DNA of 64,000 bases from Thalassia testudinum (Eukaryota > Streptophyta > Magnoliopsida > Alismatales > Hydrocharitaceae): assembly GCA_037157565.1 (NCBI GenBank), contig JAZHRO010000022.1, positions 1,178,001 through 1,242,000 of the forward strand, read 5' to 3'. Under the pieces are notes generated by a model, which saw only the letters and a program-made list of their open reading frames with translations, did not search any database and was not told the DNA's origin. This document shows, in pieces, positions 11,120 through 22,232 of this stretch (within the stretch, counting starts at the first letter, position 1; each line of letters opens with the position of its first letter). The translations under genes and the position numbers were made by a program.

Positions 11120-12130
11120 ATCAAATCTCCAAGAGATCGGATCTTTCGCCCGATGCTCCAAGAGTGGTCTTGCAGACCCAGTGACGGCTAGAGAGGTTAA
11201 GCATAATAACTTGGACGTAGGAGAAAATCATCCTGAGCCATCCTACTTCTAGAACTGCCTCATGCTCGTCCAATGCCCCATGGACAACCAGAGGAACATC
11301 GTCACCACCCAGGGCCGCAAGGGCCGTTGCATGCCCACTGCCATCATCTAGGTCCTGCAGGGATATATCCTCGCAAACGTACCCGAGCACTTGGAGGGTC
11401 CCTTGCTTAAGGGGAGCGCCCATATCTGGCCGCGTCATATTCGAGAGCTCTCGTGCACATTATCAGGTCGGCCTAGTCCCGACGTGGGATCTAGATAGAG
11501 GCGACCTTCGCGATGACCTACGATGAGGTGTGCCTCACCTCAGAGACGGGTGCAGGCAACATCCTCAAGAGGGCCAAAGTCATCCTCGTAGATCGTGTGG
11601 AGGCGATGGTGGTCGAGGTGTAGTCCCACGGAGTCGATGCTTTGTCGCAAACCGACAAAGAGGAAAGAGCACCAGCTGGTTCTTGGTGGCGCTACTAGGC
11701 GGTGCACTAGAGTCAATGAATGTGCTAGCAATGACGATGATGAAGGCAAGATCTCAAGGACGATCTCACATGATCGCAGGAGATCGTAGGCGAAGATCGC
11801 ATTAACAGCGAAGATCACGAGGATGAAGATGGCGCGGGCGATCCTGACGAAGTCGCAGCGGAGATCTCGCAACGAGAGATCACGTGAGCATCAGCGAGAG
11901 ATAGTGGACAAGATTGCAGCGATCGATCGCAGGCACGCGTGCTGTGTCCTTCAGGATCTCGACAATTGCGTAAGCTGCGAGATCCCCACATTAGCAGCAA
12001 AGATGGAGCCGATGATGATGGCGAGATTGTAGCATAGATCGTGATCCTTGGGAGATCGGGAGATCTTCACATCTGAAGCGGCGATGTTGTTAGGGTTGTT
12101 CCGAGCCCTACGGAGAGAGAGCGCATGGTT
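11120..12130. other. GC-rich insert inside element C
   Basis: This kilobase is much more GC-rich than its surroundings and has a recurrent 'gatcg/cgagatc' vocabulary (gcgatcgatcgcaggc and similar between 11750 and 12060). Short frames occur on both strands (minus 11121-11438 and 11540-11872, plus 11530-11805). None matches a retroelement or host domain I know. The contrast with the LTRs suggests acquired sequence, but the source is unknown. Confidence 0.45.
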
Positions 12131-12812
12131 CGTTCCCCCCACCCCCCACTTCACCCTTTATTGGTTGAACATACAAAGAGGGAAATAAAAAAAACAAAAG
12201 AGAAAAAAAAGAGAGAAGGGAACAAGGACAAATAAAAGAGAAGAAAAACAAAAGAAAATGGCGTGAAAAGAAAAAAAAGGAAACAAAAGGATAAAAAAAA
12301 AGGAAGGTAAAAAAATGATGAGGAAGTTTATATTTAAGAGAAAAGATAGAGAAGTCTTCTTTAGTTTTTTAGGTTTTATTTTCTTCTCGTTATTGTCACC
12401 TCTGTTTAGGGGTGTAGGAGGAGAAAGGGGGAGTGTGAAAGTTTGTTATAATCACCTCCGTTTGGGAGTCCCTTTTGTTCATGAACTCTACATGAGAAAT
12501 CCAACTCTGGAAGGTCCAGAGTTTCGAGGTCCTCAGAAGGACTCATTTCGGGTTTCTATGTGGGAGATCCAGTTTTGTGAACTCTAGAGAAAGAGATCTA
12601 CCTTCGAGATCTTTAGAGGAAGACCCAATTTCAGGGATACTGAATGATGAGCCATCACCACCAGATCTTCAAAGCCAGCTACAGTTCGTCCAGCAACTCC
12701 AGCCCGTGTTTCCGCCTATAAGAAAAAACCAGTCCAGAGTGTTGTTTGGTCTGCTATGTAGAGTGGATTTGTGTTACAATCTGAGCATTGCATGCTCTAG
12801 CTTGAGGGCGAG

Positions 12813-13023
12813 TGTTGAGAGGATTGTGTGTTTGTTTAGTGTCACATTGGACTTTGTATGTCTGTGATGGCCTATAAAAAATACAAATCAATGCCCTATC
12901 GAGACCTTCTCCTGTGGTTTTCTCCCCGCTCTTCGTGAGTAGGATTTCCATGTAAACCCAAGTGTTTTATGATGCTTATATACTTTGATATTATTACTTC
13001 CACGCTATTTAAACCTTTCAACT
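12813..13023 (+). repeat. 3' LTR of element C
   Basis: Starts TGTTGAGAGGATTGTG after the purine-rich cttgagggcgag. It lacks about 37 bp just after the TATA box relative to the 5' LTR and ends ..CTTTCAACT before the TSD ataat. Confidence 0.82.
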
Positions 13024-13028
13024 ATAAT

Positions 13029-13344
13029 TTTAGTCGTGACAAAAACAATTCAGAAACACAATTCAGTCGAAAAGAAGTTATTTAAACACAATTCAACCTT
13101 GAGGTTTTATATTTGTATAGATCAGTCCCGAACTTTCAGAAGTTACAAATAAGTGTTGTATCCATAGATTTTTCAAATAACTCCGAAAATTCCAATTATT
13201 TTTATCTTGACTTAAATATAAGAAATGAGACAATTACTTTATTACGTAACTCTAATCCTCAATATATAAAGGATTTAAGTAAAATACAAAGAAGTCCACT
13301 ATCAATACAAAAATAAGAAAAACTACCCACAATAATAGGATTCT
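13029..13344. other. unassigned AT-rich flank
   Basis: AT-rich sequence between element C and LINE 1. No coding signal. Confidence 0.5.
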
Positions 13345-13468
13345 CAAGAGATGAAGAGAGAGAGGGGGGAGAGAGAGCGAAGGCAGGGGCAAGAGGGTGT
13401 CAAAGGGTAGACGGGAGAGTTTTCGGAGGGAGGAGGGCACTGGTGGCGTGGCCGGAGGTCTGCACTAG

Positions 13469-15356
13469 TTGGAGGTGGTGAGTCAGAGCTGGGTGGAGCA
13501 GGGCTCGATGGACCGCCGAAGGTCTGTGTGGAGCCGAGTGGGTGAGACCAGACGAGGCCACTGCTTCAAGTGCCTCAGTGGCGATCACTGGATCAGAGAC
13601 TGTCGAAAGCCGTGGCAGTGCTGGAGATGCAAAGGGCTAGGCCATTGGAGCGGTGGGTGCAGGGGGGCGCTGTGGGCATGAGGAAGAGGGGGTTGCCGTT
13701 GCCCCCGCCGAAGGTGTTGTCGGAGATGGAGGTGGAGGCCCCTTGGTCGAAGGGGGTTAGGGCATTGAGGAGCCTAGTGGGAGTCTGGTAGGGGAGGTTG
13801 TGGAAGGGAGGGTTGCGAGAATGGCAATGGAGGGCTCGTTAGGAGAAGCGGCGAGGAGAGGGGCGAGGGCAATGCAGGTGGCGGAGGGGCTTTTCATAGC
13901 ATGTGGGCTCTCGGCGAAGAAGCGGGAGGAATTGTTATTCACTGTGTGCGCTGCGGGGGGAGGGAGATGGCGCTAAAGGCACCCGTCGTCGCATGATAGG
14001 GCTCTGCCCAAGCGCCCACCCGAGCGACCGGTGATGGAGCTTTCCATCGTCGAGATTCCGTGGTGGCTGCGCTCAATCGAGGTGGTGGAGGCGATAGTAG
14101 CACCGTTCGCGAGGGTCAGGAGCTGCGAAGCGCTCAAGATGGCGGAGGGACCGGTGATGGCGTTGGTTGAGTTGAAGGCCGGGGCGAAGCCGCTGAGGAA
14201 GATCCTGCTGTGACTGGGAGGATCCTCCTGGGTGGTGGACTGCTTGGAGCGAGGACGATGGCGCGCAGCCGCAACAACCGAAGCTGCGAGGGTGACGGTA
14301 GGGAAGGGGCAGCGGCGACCGGAGGCTGCGAAGCGGAGTCGAAGAGTCGCTGACATGGACGCGGCCCCCGAGGGGTCTACGAAGTCTGCGCGAGGGAAGC
14401 CCAAGGGTCGTGTCGCAGACGAGGTCTCTTCGCCCGAGAGATCCACGGAGATCTCGTGGAGGATGACCGGGATCCACAGGATTCGGGGCACGTCGAAAGA
14501 GGAAAGGTCGGAAGCTGCGTCTGGGGAGAGTCAATCCGGAGGCGAAGGGGATGGACTTTTAAACCCTAGCACGTGCGCAACACGTGCTGGGGCACGAAGC
14601 TGCGGAGAGGAAGTCGATCCGAATCCGGATCCTTCGCCAAGATCCAAAGATGCGTTTCGACCTACGCAGCAAGGATCCGGACCTCGAGAGGTAGCCTGGA
14701 CCGAAGAGCGACAGGAGCACGGATCCGAAACTCCGATTCGAGAGATCTCCTTCGAACTCGAATCTGGGAGGGCAGCTCGCGGATCATCACTCGAGCCCAA
14801 GTCTGCAGCAGCGATCCGCGAGCAGCTTCAGGGCGAAGGCCCCTCTAGTTCCTCGCCACAGCCCCTGGGATCGGTGCAGGAGGTGGATGGCACTAGACAA
14901 ATGGTGTCTGGGAACTAGTCCTTGGCGATGCGAGGAGCGGGTGATGAGGAATGGCCCCCTACCAGGGGCAGCTCGACCGTTGGTGGTATTAGGGGAAGAT
15001 GATTATGGGCCTACGATGGGTGAGATGAGGCAGCATCGAGGAGGCAACTCGAAGGTCCCAGAGGTGCACTCGAGGCAGCAACCAGATGGGAACCTGGGGA
15101 ATAACCAGGTGGAGATTGCCTTGACAGGGTGGATGCCTCGGTTGGTGAGCAGGGGACGCAGTGGTGGCCTCCATTATCTGAGGAGGTGGTCGTTTCGGGG
15201 CAGGCAGAAACCAAGGGTGGTAGTAGACGGACATGGACGAGATCCTCAGCACACACAGACGAAAGAGGCGTTAAACGATGATGACGAAGAGGTGCAGAAG
15301 ACAGCGGAAGCTGGTGGCTTCAAGCAAGCCACAAAGGAGAGTACAACATCTGTTAG
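13469..15356 (+). pseudogene. LINE 1 ORF1, CCHC RNA-binding protein (broken)
   Basis: ORF1 of plant L1 elements encodes an RNA-binding nucleocapsid-like protein. Here 13562-13660 encodes two clean C-X2-C-X4-H-X4-C zinc knuckles, CFKCLSGDHWIRDC and CWRCKGLGHWSGGC. A stop follows at 13681. The rest is spread over other frames, the longest being 14232-14918 and 14887-15360, both Arg/Glu/Ser-rich and consistent with an ORF1 C-terminal region. ORF2 starts right behind it at 15357. Confidence 0.75.
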
Positions 15357-16055
15357 ATGAACGAAGTGATCACCTGGAACGTGCGGGGCCTCAACGACCC
15401 CACGAGGAGGGCGGCTCTGGGGAGATACATTAGACAGTGGAGGGTGGATGTGCTGCTGCAGGAGACTAAGATGGCGGACTGCGGAGCAGGGGTTTGGAGA
15501 GAGATTGGAAGGTCGTGGATGGGGGGGTTTCGGGCCCTGGCCACGAGCGATAGATCAGGAGGACAGATCCTTGGTTGGAGAGAGGATGTCTTCGCCCTGG
15601 AGGACGTCCGATGCGGAGAGCATATCACCTCAATGTGCTTGGTCAGAAGGATTGGAGGAACCAAACTAAGGGTTACTGGGGTATACGATCCCACTGATGC
15701 CCAGGCGAGGAGGGTAATGTGTGAGGAGTTTACGGCAGCGGCGGCGGCAGATTACGCTGGAAGTCCTTGGTTGCTGAGGGGACTTCAATGTAACATTGAA
15801 GGTGAAGGATAGGCTAGGTGGACGGGGGAGGCAGGACCCCGGGTCAGATCTCTTTGTCAATTTCGTTGAGGCTCATGGGCTTGTGGATTGGTCCCCCACA
15901 GCCTGCACTTACACTTGGAGGAATAACAATGGCCAGATGTCCAGGATTGATAGGTTTCTTTCCAATGTGGAACTGGCTGAGGCTTTCCCGATGGCAGATG
16001 TTTGTGTGTTGGGGAGACCTTTTTCGAACCACTCCCCTGATGTGACGACCAAATG
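15357..16055 (+). pseudogene. LINE 1 ORF2 endonuclease (frameshifted)
   Basis: Apurinic-type endonuclease domain (EEP fold) that nicks target DNA in target-primed reverse transcription. It begins ITWNVRGLNDPTRRAALGRY; WRVDVLLQETKM carries the catalytic Glu; RSGGQILGWREDV and VTGVYDP follow. The frame is lost at about 15790 near the expected GDFN motif (read here as LRGLQCN). It resumes at 15796-16056 with HGLVDWSPTACTYTWRNNN and SRIDRFLSN, ending at the H-S-P motif (FSNHSPD). Confidence 0.85.
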
Positions 16056-16315
16056 AGGGGGTACGTTTCGGCACATACTTTAAGTTCGACAGGTCGTAGC
16101 TTCTGGAGGAGGGGTTCAGGGCCTTGGTGGAGGAGAGGTGGAAGGCGATGGAGGTGGAGGGCTCGGCGACCGCGTGTCTGGCGAAGAAACTCTTCATGTT
16201 GCGCGATTACCTGAAGCTTGTCAAGAAGGAGATCAGGGCATCAAAGAGAAGGAAGGAGGCAGCACTAGCAGAGATTAGCAGAGTGGACAGGTAGGAGAAC
16301 CACGCTCCTATATCC

Positions 16316-17890
16316 TTGGAGGATAAGGAGCTCAGGGTGAGGATGTTGAAGGTGATCCAGGAGGACAAACGAACAGAGCTGAAATGGAAGGTGAAATCCA
16401 GACAGAAGTGGCTGAGAGAAGGTGATTCCAACACCAAGTTCTTCTACCAAGTGGCCTCGGCCAGGAGGCGAAAGAATTGGATAGACCGGATGGTGATTAA
16501 CGGGACTCTTTCTCCGATAGGGAGGAGGTAGGGTAGGCGACGGCAAAGTTCTTTAGAGAGTTCACTGGGAAGCGGGCAAGGGTCTCATGACGAGTTTCTC
16601 AAAGGAGGAGGTGAGGGTGGCGATGTAGGGCCTCAATGCGGAAGGGTGCCCTGCCCCAGACAGCTTCCCTGTCTTCTTTTTCAAAGAGTTATGGCCATTA
16701 GTGGGCGCGGATGTGATGCGGGTGTTGGAGGAGTTTGCGTCGGGCAACAGAGGCTTTGATAGATTAAATAAATACTATTTGTTTCCGGTGCCTAAGAAGG
16801 AAGGGGCAGAGGACATCCAGGACTTTTGGCCAATTGCCCTATCCAATGCAGTTTACCTTACTGTGGCCCAAGTCTTGGCGAACAGACTAAGGGATCTTGT
16901 CTCACCGATCCAGACAGCCTTTGTTCCAGGGAGGGGCATACTGGACGGATTTGTGATTGCAATGGAGGCGTTGGCAGCATGGAGAAGAGAGAAGCTAGCC
17001 TTCTTCTGAAAAGTGGACTTCTCCAAGGCATACGACTCGGTTCAGTGGGACTTTTTGTGGATGTCCTTGCGGAGGAGGGGTTTGCCCTCGATCTGGATTG
17101 ATTGAATGAAGCGGTGTGTGACGACAACACCCTTTTCAATCCTTATCAACGGGAACCCAGCAGGAGGTTGAGTCCAGCCTAGAAGAGGGGTCAGGCAGGG
17201 ATGCCCTCTTGCGCCCATGCTTTTTGTTCTTACGGCAGATGCGCTGGCATGAGCAGCACACAGGGCTTGCAACAAGGGGCTGTTTAGAGGCTTTGACCTT
17301 GGCGACGGAAGGGATGTGGTGGTCTTACAGTATGCTGATGATACGATATTCCTAGTCGACGGAACGAGACTAGAGGCAAGGAGACTGAGGATCCTACTTG
17401 AGCTCTTTGGGGAGGCGTCAGGGCTGCGAATTAACTACCAGAAGTCGAAGTTTGTTTCGGTTAATCTACCAGCTACAGACACAGAGAGGGTGGGTGCTGC
17501 TCTGGAGACAGAGGGGCTCATTGCCATTGGTGTACCTGGGCCTTCCCCTGTCGAACCGTCAGTTGAGACTGCAGGACGACTCCCATTGCTAGAAAGCATG
17601 GAAGGTTGTCTGGGTGGTCCTCCAGGCTCCTGTCTAGAGGTGGGCAATTGACCTTGGTGAAGGCGGTACTAGCCACCATGCTGTCTTACTTTTTGTCAAT
17701 CTTCCGTCTGCCACGCCAGGTTGAGAAGAAGGTTTCGAGACTGATGAGAGACTTCTTCTGGTCTACCACAGGGGCCACGGGTAGGGGGGCGAGGCTGGTA
17801 GCATGGAAGGAGGTGTGTCAGCCGGCACAGGAGGGGGGCCTTGGAGTCAGGGAGGTGGACAGAACGAACATCAGCCTCCTCACAAAATAG
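16316..17890 (+). pseudogene. LINE 1 ORF2 reverse transcriptase (broken)
   Basis: The RT is spread over several frames. 16316-16531 has KSRQKWLREGDSNTKFFYQV. 16701-17009 has FDRLNKYYLFPVPKKEGA, PIALSNAVYLTVAQVLANRL and [19 protein letters not shown] at about 17008 interrupts '[13 protein letters not shown]'. The catalytic box YADD is intact at 17331-17342, followed by [20 protein letters not shown]. The thumb/connector is at 17606-17890 (SSRLLSRGGQLTLVKAVLAT). Catalytic residues survive but the reading frame does not. Confidence 0.88.
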
Positions 17891-18156
17891 ATTGCGAGGC
17901 TAGTGGGGCAGGAGCAGGGGCTATTTGGAGCGGTTATGTGACGTTGCTACGAAGATTTCCTGTCGTGGGGACCTCTGTGCCCCCCCCCCCCCAGGGGTGT
18001 CTCCCTTCCTCAGGGGCCTGCCGACAATGATTGGGAGGGTGCAGGGTTTTTTTGACCCAATGCCTGGTGCGGGAGACTCCATTTAGCTTCTAGCTAGACG
18101 ATTGGTAGGGGGTTGGATCTACTCCAGGGGAGAGGTTTCCTCGCCTCGCGGGCAGT

Positions 18157-18815
18157 GTGTTGGATTCTTCGACGAAGATCGAAGTGTTGGAACGAATCCT
18201 GGTGTCCTGTCTTCTAGGGGGTCTCTCCGACCAGAGGTGTGATGAGTTCCAGCAACTGCTACAGGAGTTGGTGGGTTGGGCACCGGGTGATGGCTTTTAC
18301 AATTTTCATTGGGAGGAAGGTGACTTCTCGGTGGCAAAGGTTTATCGCAGGCTAGGGACGGGAGGGGCAGAGGTAGATGTTGATCTTATGCGAGATTGTA
18401 GACTGATATGCGAGGCGAAGTGCCCGCTGAAGGTAAAGATTTTTGCCTGGTTGGTGAGAAGAGGATGAATCATGACAAAAAAGCGAAGAGCGAGATGGGC
18501 CGGCACCAGCAACTTGGCATGCCCTTCGTGCGAGGGGGCGATTGAGGATGTGCAACATCTTTTACTCCAGTGCCCGTTTATGAAGTAGCTTTGGCAAAAG
18601 ATGGAGATATGATGGATCTCCCACCAGGACGCGGACAGTTTCTGGTCTTCCTTTCGTAGGGGAAATGTTGGGAGCAGTGCTTTCACCTTCCGCTCCAAGC
18701 ATGATAGGGCCAAGATCCTAGCTATTTTGTGGGGGGTCTGGCTAGGGAGAAATGGGGTGGTATTTAGGGGGGAGAGACCTTATGTGGAGAACTTTGTGTC
18801 CGCTATTTTCTCCTA
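18157..18815 (+). pseudogene. LINE 1 ORF2 C-terminus (zf-RVT)
   Basis: C-terminal cysteine region typical of plant L1 ORF2. Motifs: [33 protein letters not shown] then a stop (18466), ARWAGTSNLACPSCEGAIED, VQHLLLQCPFMK, and ILWGVWLGRNGVVFRGERP near 18720-18780. Two in-frame stops. Confidence 0.85.
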
Positions 18816-18939
18816 GAGTGAGGCCTGGATGTACCCTTCGCTTTTTCAAAAAAAATAACATGATTCTGAACACTCCCCCTGCTGGTCCTCTCTTTTGCAC
18901 TTCTGTGTGTAGGGATGCTAAACTGGGTCCACAATGACA

Positions 18940-19893
18940 ACCTGTGGCGAGAGGCGACGAAATGGCTTCATCATCTGGAAGTGTATCAGGGGGCGATGCC
19001 ACAGAGGTGATCCCTGCACATGAGAAAGCTCAAGCTGCATCGCAGCTCAAGGCAACAAACCCTGTTGGGGATGCAGTTGGAGACAGGAGCATGATCACGT
19101 TTGCTGGCAGCAACATAGTGGTCAATGGGGTGGCTGTTGCTCGTGTTTCTAATGGTAGGGTGATTCCGAGGGATGTTGGGGTCCCTTTGGTTGTTCACAC
19201 TTCCTCAGAGGTGGCTAATGGGGGAGAGGAGGCAAACAAGCATCTTCCAATTCTAAGAGTCCAGTGCCTGTAGATCTTTGTGTGTGAAGAGCAGCCTCAT
19301 GTATCACTCCTTGAAGTTTGTTAAAAGCAAGCAAGCTGAAGGGGCTGAGCATGAGGACAACATGGAGCTCAAGGTGGCGAAGGTTTTGAATCTCAAGAAG
19401 GCTCAGCATGCTCATGAGAATGGGGGTGCAGTGTATCTCATGGTTAAGGTCCTCGTGGAATGTCAGGAGTCTTCGTGACCCAATGCAAAGATCACTTCTG
19501 AGAAGGTATTTGTTTGAGTAAAAGGTAGATGTGGCTCTTTCACAAGAGACGCACTTGGAAGGGCTGGATCGCTTGGCTAGGGAAGGTATTGGGGATGATT
19601 TCCTATTTGGTTTTTTCTCGATTAATGCGGTTGGAAGATCTTGGGGTCAACTACTTATCTAGAATGGCAGTATGTTCAGGCTGAAAGATTCTTTGTTGGC
19701 CTCTCATGTGATTACAAGAATTTTTTCGTGTGCTTCGAACAGTGACACCTTTGGTATCTCAAGTGTTTATGGGCCATGTGATACACATACGGGCGGAAGC
19801 TTTTGGGAAGCATTGAGGTAGGCAACGACGAAAGTTAATGGCAGTTCTTGGGTGATGTGGGGAGATTTCAGCAATGCCTTCTCTACAGATGAT
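18940..19893 (+). mobile_element. LINE 2, first half (5'-truncated)
   Basis: Start of a second L1-type LINE. A possible ORF1 tail frame at 18944-19273 is followed by a decayed endonuclease. The endonuclease text VDVALSQETHLEGLDRLARE (about 19525), SVYGPCDTH (about 19765) and WVMWGDFSNAFSTDD (about 19850-19893) breaks off in mid-domain at a T-run. The continuation is found at 25035. Confidence 0.8.
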
Positions 19894-19959
19894 TTTTTTT
19901 TAGAGAAAAAGTGGAAGATCATCCATAGATTGTGTCAAAAAGAAATAAAAGGAACAAAC

Positions 19960-20603
19960 TTACATATCTTGCAGCCAAAACTCAAAAAAAACCCTCGCCT
20001 CTCTAATCACATTGTCCATCCAACACCTGTCATTACAACAAACAATACTGTTCCTTTGAAGCAGAACATGATCTCTGAAGCTTGTCCAAAACCTTTCAAA
20101 ATTTGTCATGTCAACCGTGTGGAGATTAAAACTTGTCCAAACATCTCTAGCACAGTCGCAGTCAAAGAATAAATGTTGCACATATTCATTTGGATTCTGA
20201 CAAAGAGGACAAAGTATCCCTACTTGGAGCCCACCTAGACCTATACATCCATGTAACAATCCATTTCGTTCTAAAGAACCAAAGGAATAATCCTATCTTG
20301 AGAGGGATTTTACACTTCAGAATCAATTTGGAATCCCCATCAATCAGATTACACACGACCAACCGAGAAGGTCCCTTATTTCCAAATGAGACCATCTGGT
20401 TGAACAGAAGAAGGGGAAAGATCCTTAATAGAATGCAACAACTGCTGAAATTCAATGAACGTGGATTCTGATAGGCCCTCTGGCAACCTAATGTCCCAAC
20501 AACGAAGATCTTCATCCCAGAAATCATTGACCTTGCCTTCTTTATCAACAGCTTGCTGAAAGAGTCTCTGAAAAACCTCAGAAAAGGTCCCAATTCCTGT
20601 CAA
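19960..20603 (-). pseudogene. LINE 3 ORF2 C-terminus (zf-RVT)
   Basis: Minus-strand frames 20186-20593 and 19960-20259. Motifs include LKCKIPLKIGLFLWFFRTKW, LCPLCQNPNEYVQHLFFDCD and CARDVWTSFN, the Cys-rich end of plant L1 ORF2. It is separated from the RT frame by stops around 20600-20900. Confidence 0.85.
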
Positions 20604-20911
20604 TTATCGCGTTAAAATCTGAAAGTATTACCATCACCCAAAGATCGAACAAACTAATCTAAAAATTCAGAGAAAAGAGGTCTAATGGAGTGTCAAAACG
20701 CAAAAAATCCATTAGTATTACCTTCAGCCCCTTGCATCACCTTCATACAATCACTATAAGAATCCTTTAAAGTGGAATTCACCATAGAATTATCATTGGA
20801 CAAAAATTTAACCACCCATTTTAGCAGTAACACCTTATTAAAATGCGATAAATGATGCACCCCAAGGCCTCCTTCATTCTTTGGCTTACAAATTTCATTC
20901 CACATGACACA

Positions 20912-22168
20912 TTAAGCAAATCTTCCCTCCGAATCAGGTCCCTTCCAAAAAAATCTCTTCTGGATCATATCAATCTGCTTTAGTATCTTTTTTGTAAGTG
21001 AAAACACTGGCAAGAACATCGAAATTGAGTTTAGGACAGATTTAAGGAATACCAACCGTCCACCTCTAGAAAGAAGTCTACCGCTCCAAGAAGAAAGTCT
21101 ATTAGAAAACTTTTCAATCAAACCCCTCCAATCCGAAGAGGTTAACTTTTTTCCTCTTAGAGGTATACCAAGATATTTGATTGGTAATCTCACCACCGGT
21201 GTGTCCAAATCCATAGCAACTTCATTCTCCTCCAAAGACCCCATATTAAACGGAACAAAACTTGATTTGTTGGTGTTAATACTCAGGCCTAAGATCTCCG
21301 AAAAGATCCTCAACAAAGAAGGCACATGCCTTGCATCCCTCCCACCTCCTTCAATGAAAAAAATAGTATCATCAACATATTGAAGAATGGAAGTTAAAAC
21401 CCTCCCATCTCCAGAGGACAAGAAGCCTTTGACAAAACCCCCATTGCATGCTTTAAAAGCCATGGCCACAAGCATATCCACCGCTATGTTGAATAACATT
21501 GGCGCTAACGGACAACTCTGACGCACTCCTCTTTGCGGTTGTATCAAAGCTCCATTTGCCTTCCCATTAATCAACACCGAAAGGGAAGAAGTAATAACAC
21601 ACCTCTTTATCAAAGAAATCCAAAGGTCTAGGATGTCCCTTCTCTTAAGACTATCCCATAAATAGCTCCAGGCGATGGAATCGTAAGCCTTCGAAAAGTC
21701 CACTTTCCAAAGAAAAGATGAGCATCTTCTTCTCTTCCAGGCAGCTAAGAACTCGGCTAAAACATAAGAATCTTGAAGGGATCTCCCTTTAATAAAAGCA
21801 GTTTGGACTGGAGAAATAATATCAAGAAGAGAAAAACGTAACCAATTAGCCATGGCAACCAAAAGATAAATGCTATTAGACAATACAATGGGTCTAAAAT
21901 CTTCTAACTGTTCCCCGTTGCCTTTTTTTGGAAGCAAGAACAAATAGAACTTGTTCAACCTCTTAAATCCTTCATTTCCTGAGAAGAACTCCCTAACCAT
22001 AGCAACATCTTTCCCTACAACATCCCACTGCTCCTTATAGAAAACAATCTGTAATCCATCTGGATTAAGGACTCCTTCCATATTCATTCCATGCATTACA
22101 AAAAGGATTTCCTCCTCATCAACCTCTTTAATGAGAGCTTGCTTCGCATCCTCCCCAATTTGCTCCAT
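20912..22168 (-). CDS. LINE 3 reverse transcriptase, 418-codon open frame
   Basis: Longest open frame in the window. It is the RT of an L1 LINE, which copies element RNA at the nicked target. Seen in order: [112 protein letters not shown], and the catalytic box YVDD at 21368-21379 (LINEs usually have YADD). Then LRIFSEILGLSINTNKSSF, IKYLGIPLRGKKLT and [20 protein letters not shown]. It is only part of ORF2: the upstream linker (22233-22466) and the C-terminal region lie in other frames, so the protein as a whole is broken. Confidence 0.9.
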   Translation of the reverse strand: MEQIGEDAKQALIKEVDEEEILFVMHGMNMEGVLNPDGLQIVFYKEQWDVVGKDVAMVREFFSGNEGFKRLNKFYLFLLPKKGNGEQLEDFRPIVLSNSIYLLVAMANWLRFSLLDIISPVQTAFIKGRSLQDSYVLAEFLAAWKRRRCSSFLWKVDFSKAYDSIAWSYLWDSLKRRDILDLWISLIKRCVITSSLSVLINGKANGALIQPQRGVRQSCPLAPMLFNIAVDMLVAMAFKACNGGFVKGFLSSGDGRVLTSILQYVDDTIFFIEGGGRDARHVPSLLRIFSEILGLSINTNKSSFVPFNMGSLEENEVAMDLDTPVVRLPIKYLGIPLRGKKLTSSDWRGLIEKFSNRLSSWSGRLLSRGGRLVFLKSVLNSISMFLPVFSLTKKILKQIDMIQKRFFWKGPDSEGRFA

Positions 22169-22232
22169 TTCCAGAGAAGAAAAATGCCAATCCCCACATT
22201 GCTTCTTCCTAGTGAAAGCATGAAAATAGTTT

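Larger units (their letters stand above)
10717..13023 (+). mobile_element. LTR retrotransposon C, no recognisable coding
   Basis: Two LTRs of 248 and 211 bp bracket 1848 bp. The 5-bp duplication ataat is at 10712-10716 and 13024-13028. The primer-binding site tgatatcagaac touches the 5' LTR, as in copia. LTR ends placed by PBS and TSD are TG at the left and TT (5') or CT (3') at the right, not the usual CA; TG..CT is a known non-canonical LTR type. The interior is GC-rich at 11100-12130, then purine/A-rich at 12170-12340. No gag or pol is readable. It is a large non-autonomous derivative, possibly carrying foreign sequence. Confidence 0.82.
13345..18855 (+). mobile_element. L1-type LINE 1, near full length
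   Basis: GC-rich non-LTR retrotransposon with ORF1 (CCHC knuckles) and ORF2 in the order endonuclease, reverse transcriptase, zf-RVT. It ends in a short A-run at 18848-18855. The purine-rich start gatgaagagagagagg (about 13350) is a likely 5' UTR. The frames are broken several times but long and easy to follow. A flanking duplication may exist (ggattctcaaga at about 13338, tgattctgaaca at about 18861) but is too degenerate to claim. Confidence 0.88.

Noticed and set aside
14232..15360. Long GC-rich frames as an inserted bacterial gene
   Set aside because: They lie between the CCHC knuckles and the endonuclease of LINE 1, where ORF1 belongs, and have no bacterial features.
13338..18872. Target-site duplication of LINE 1 (ggattctcaaga / tgattctgaaca)
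   Set aside because: Too many mismatches to claim; kept only as a hint.
20912..22168. 418-codon RT as a telomerase or group II intron protein
   Set aside because: Motif order and the neighbouring endonuclease and zf-RVT fit an L1 LINE.
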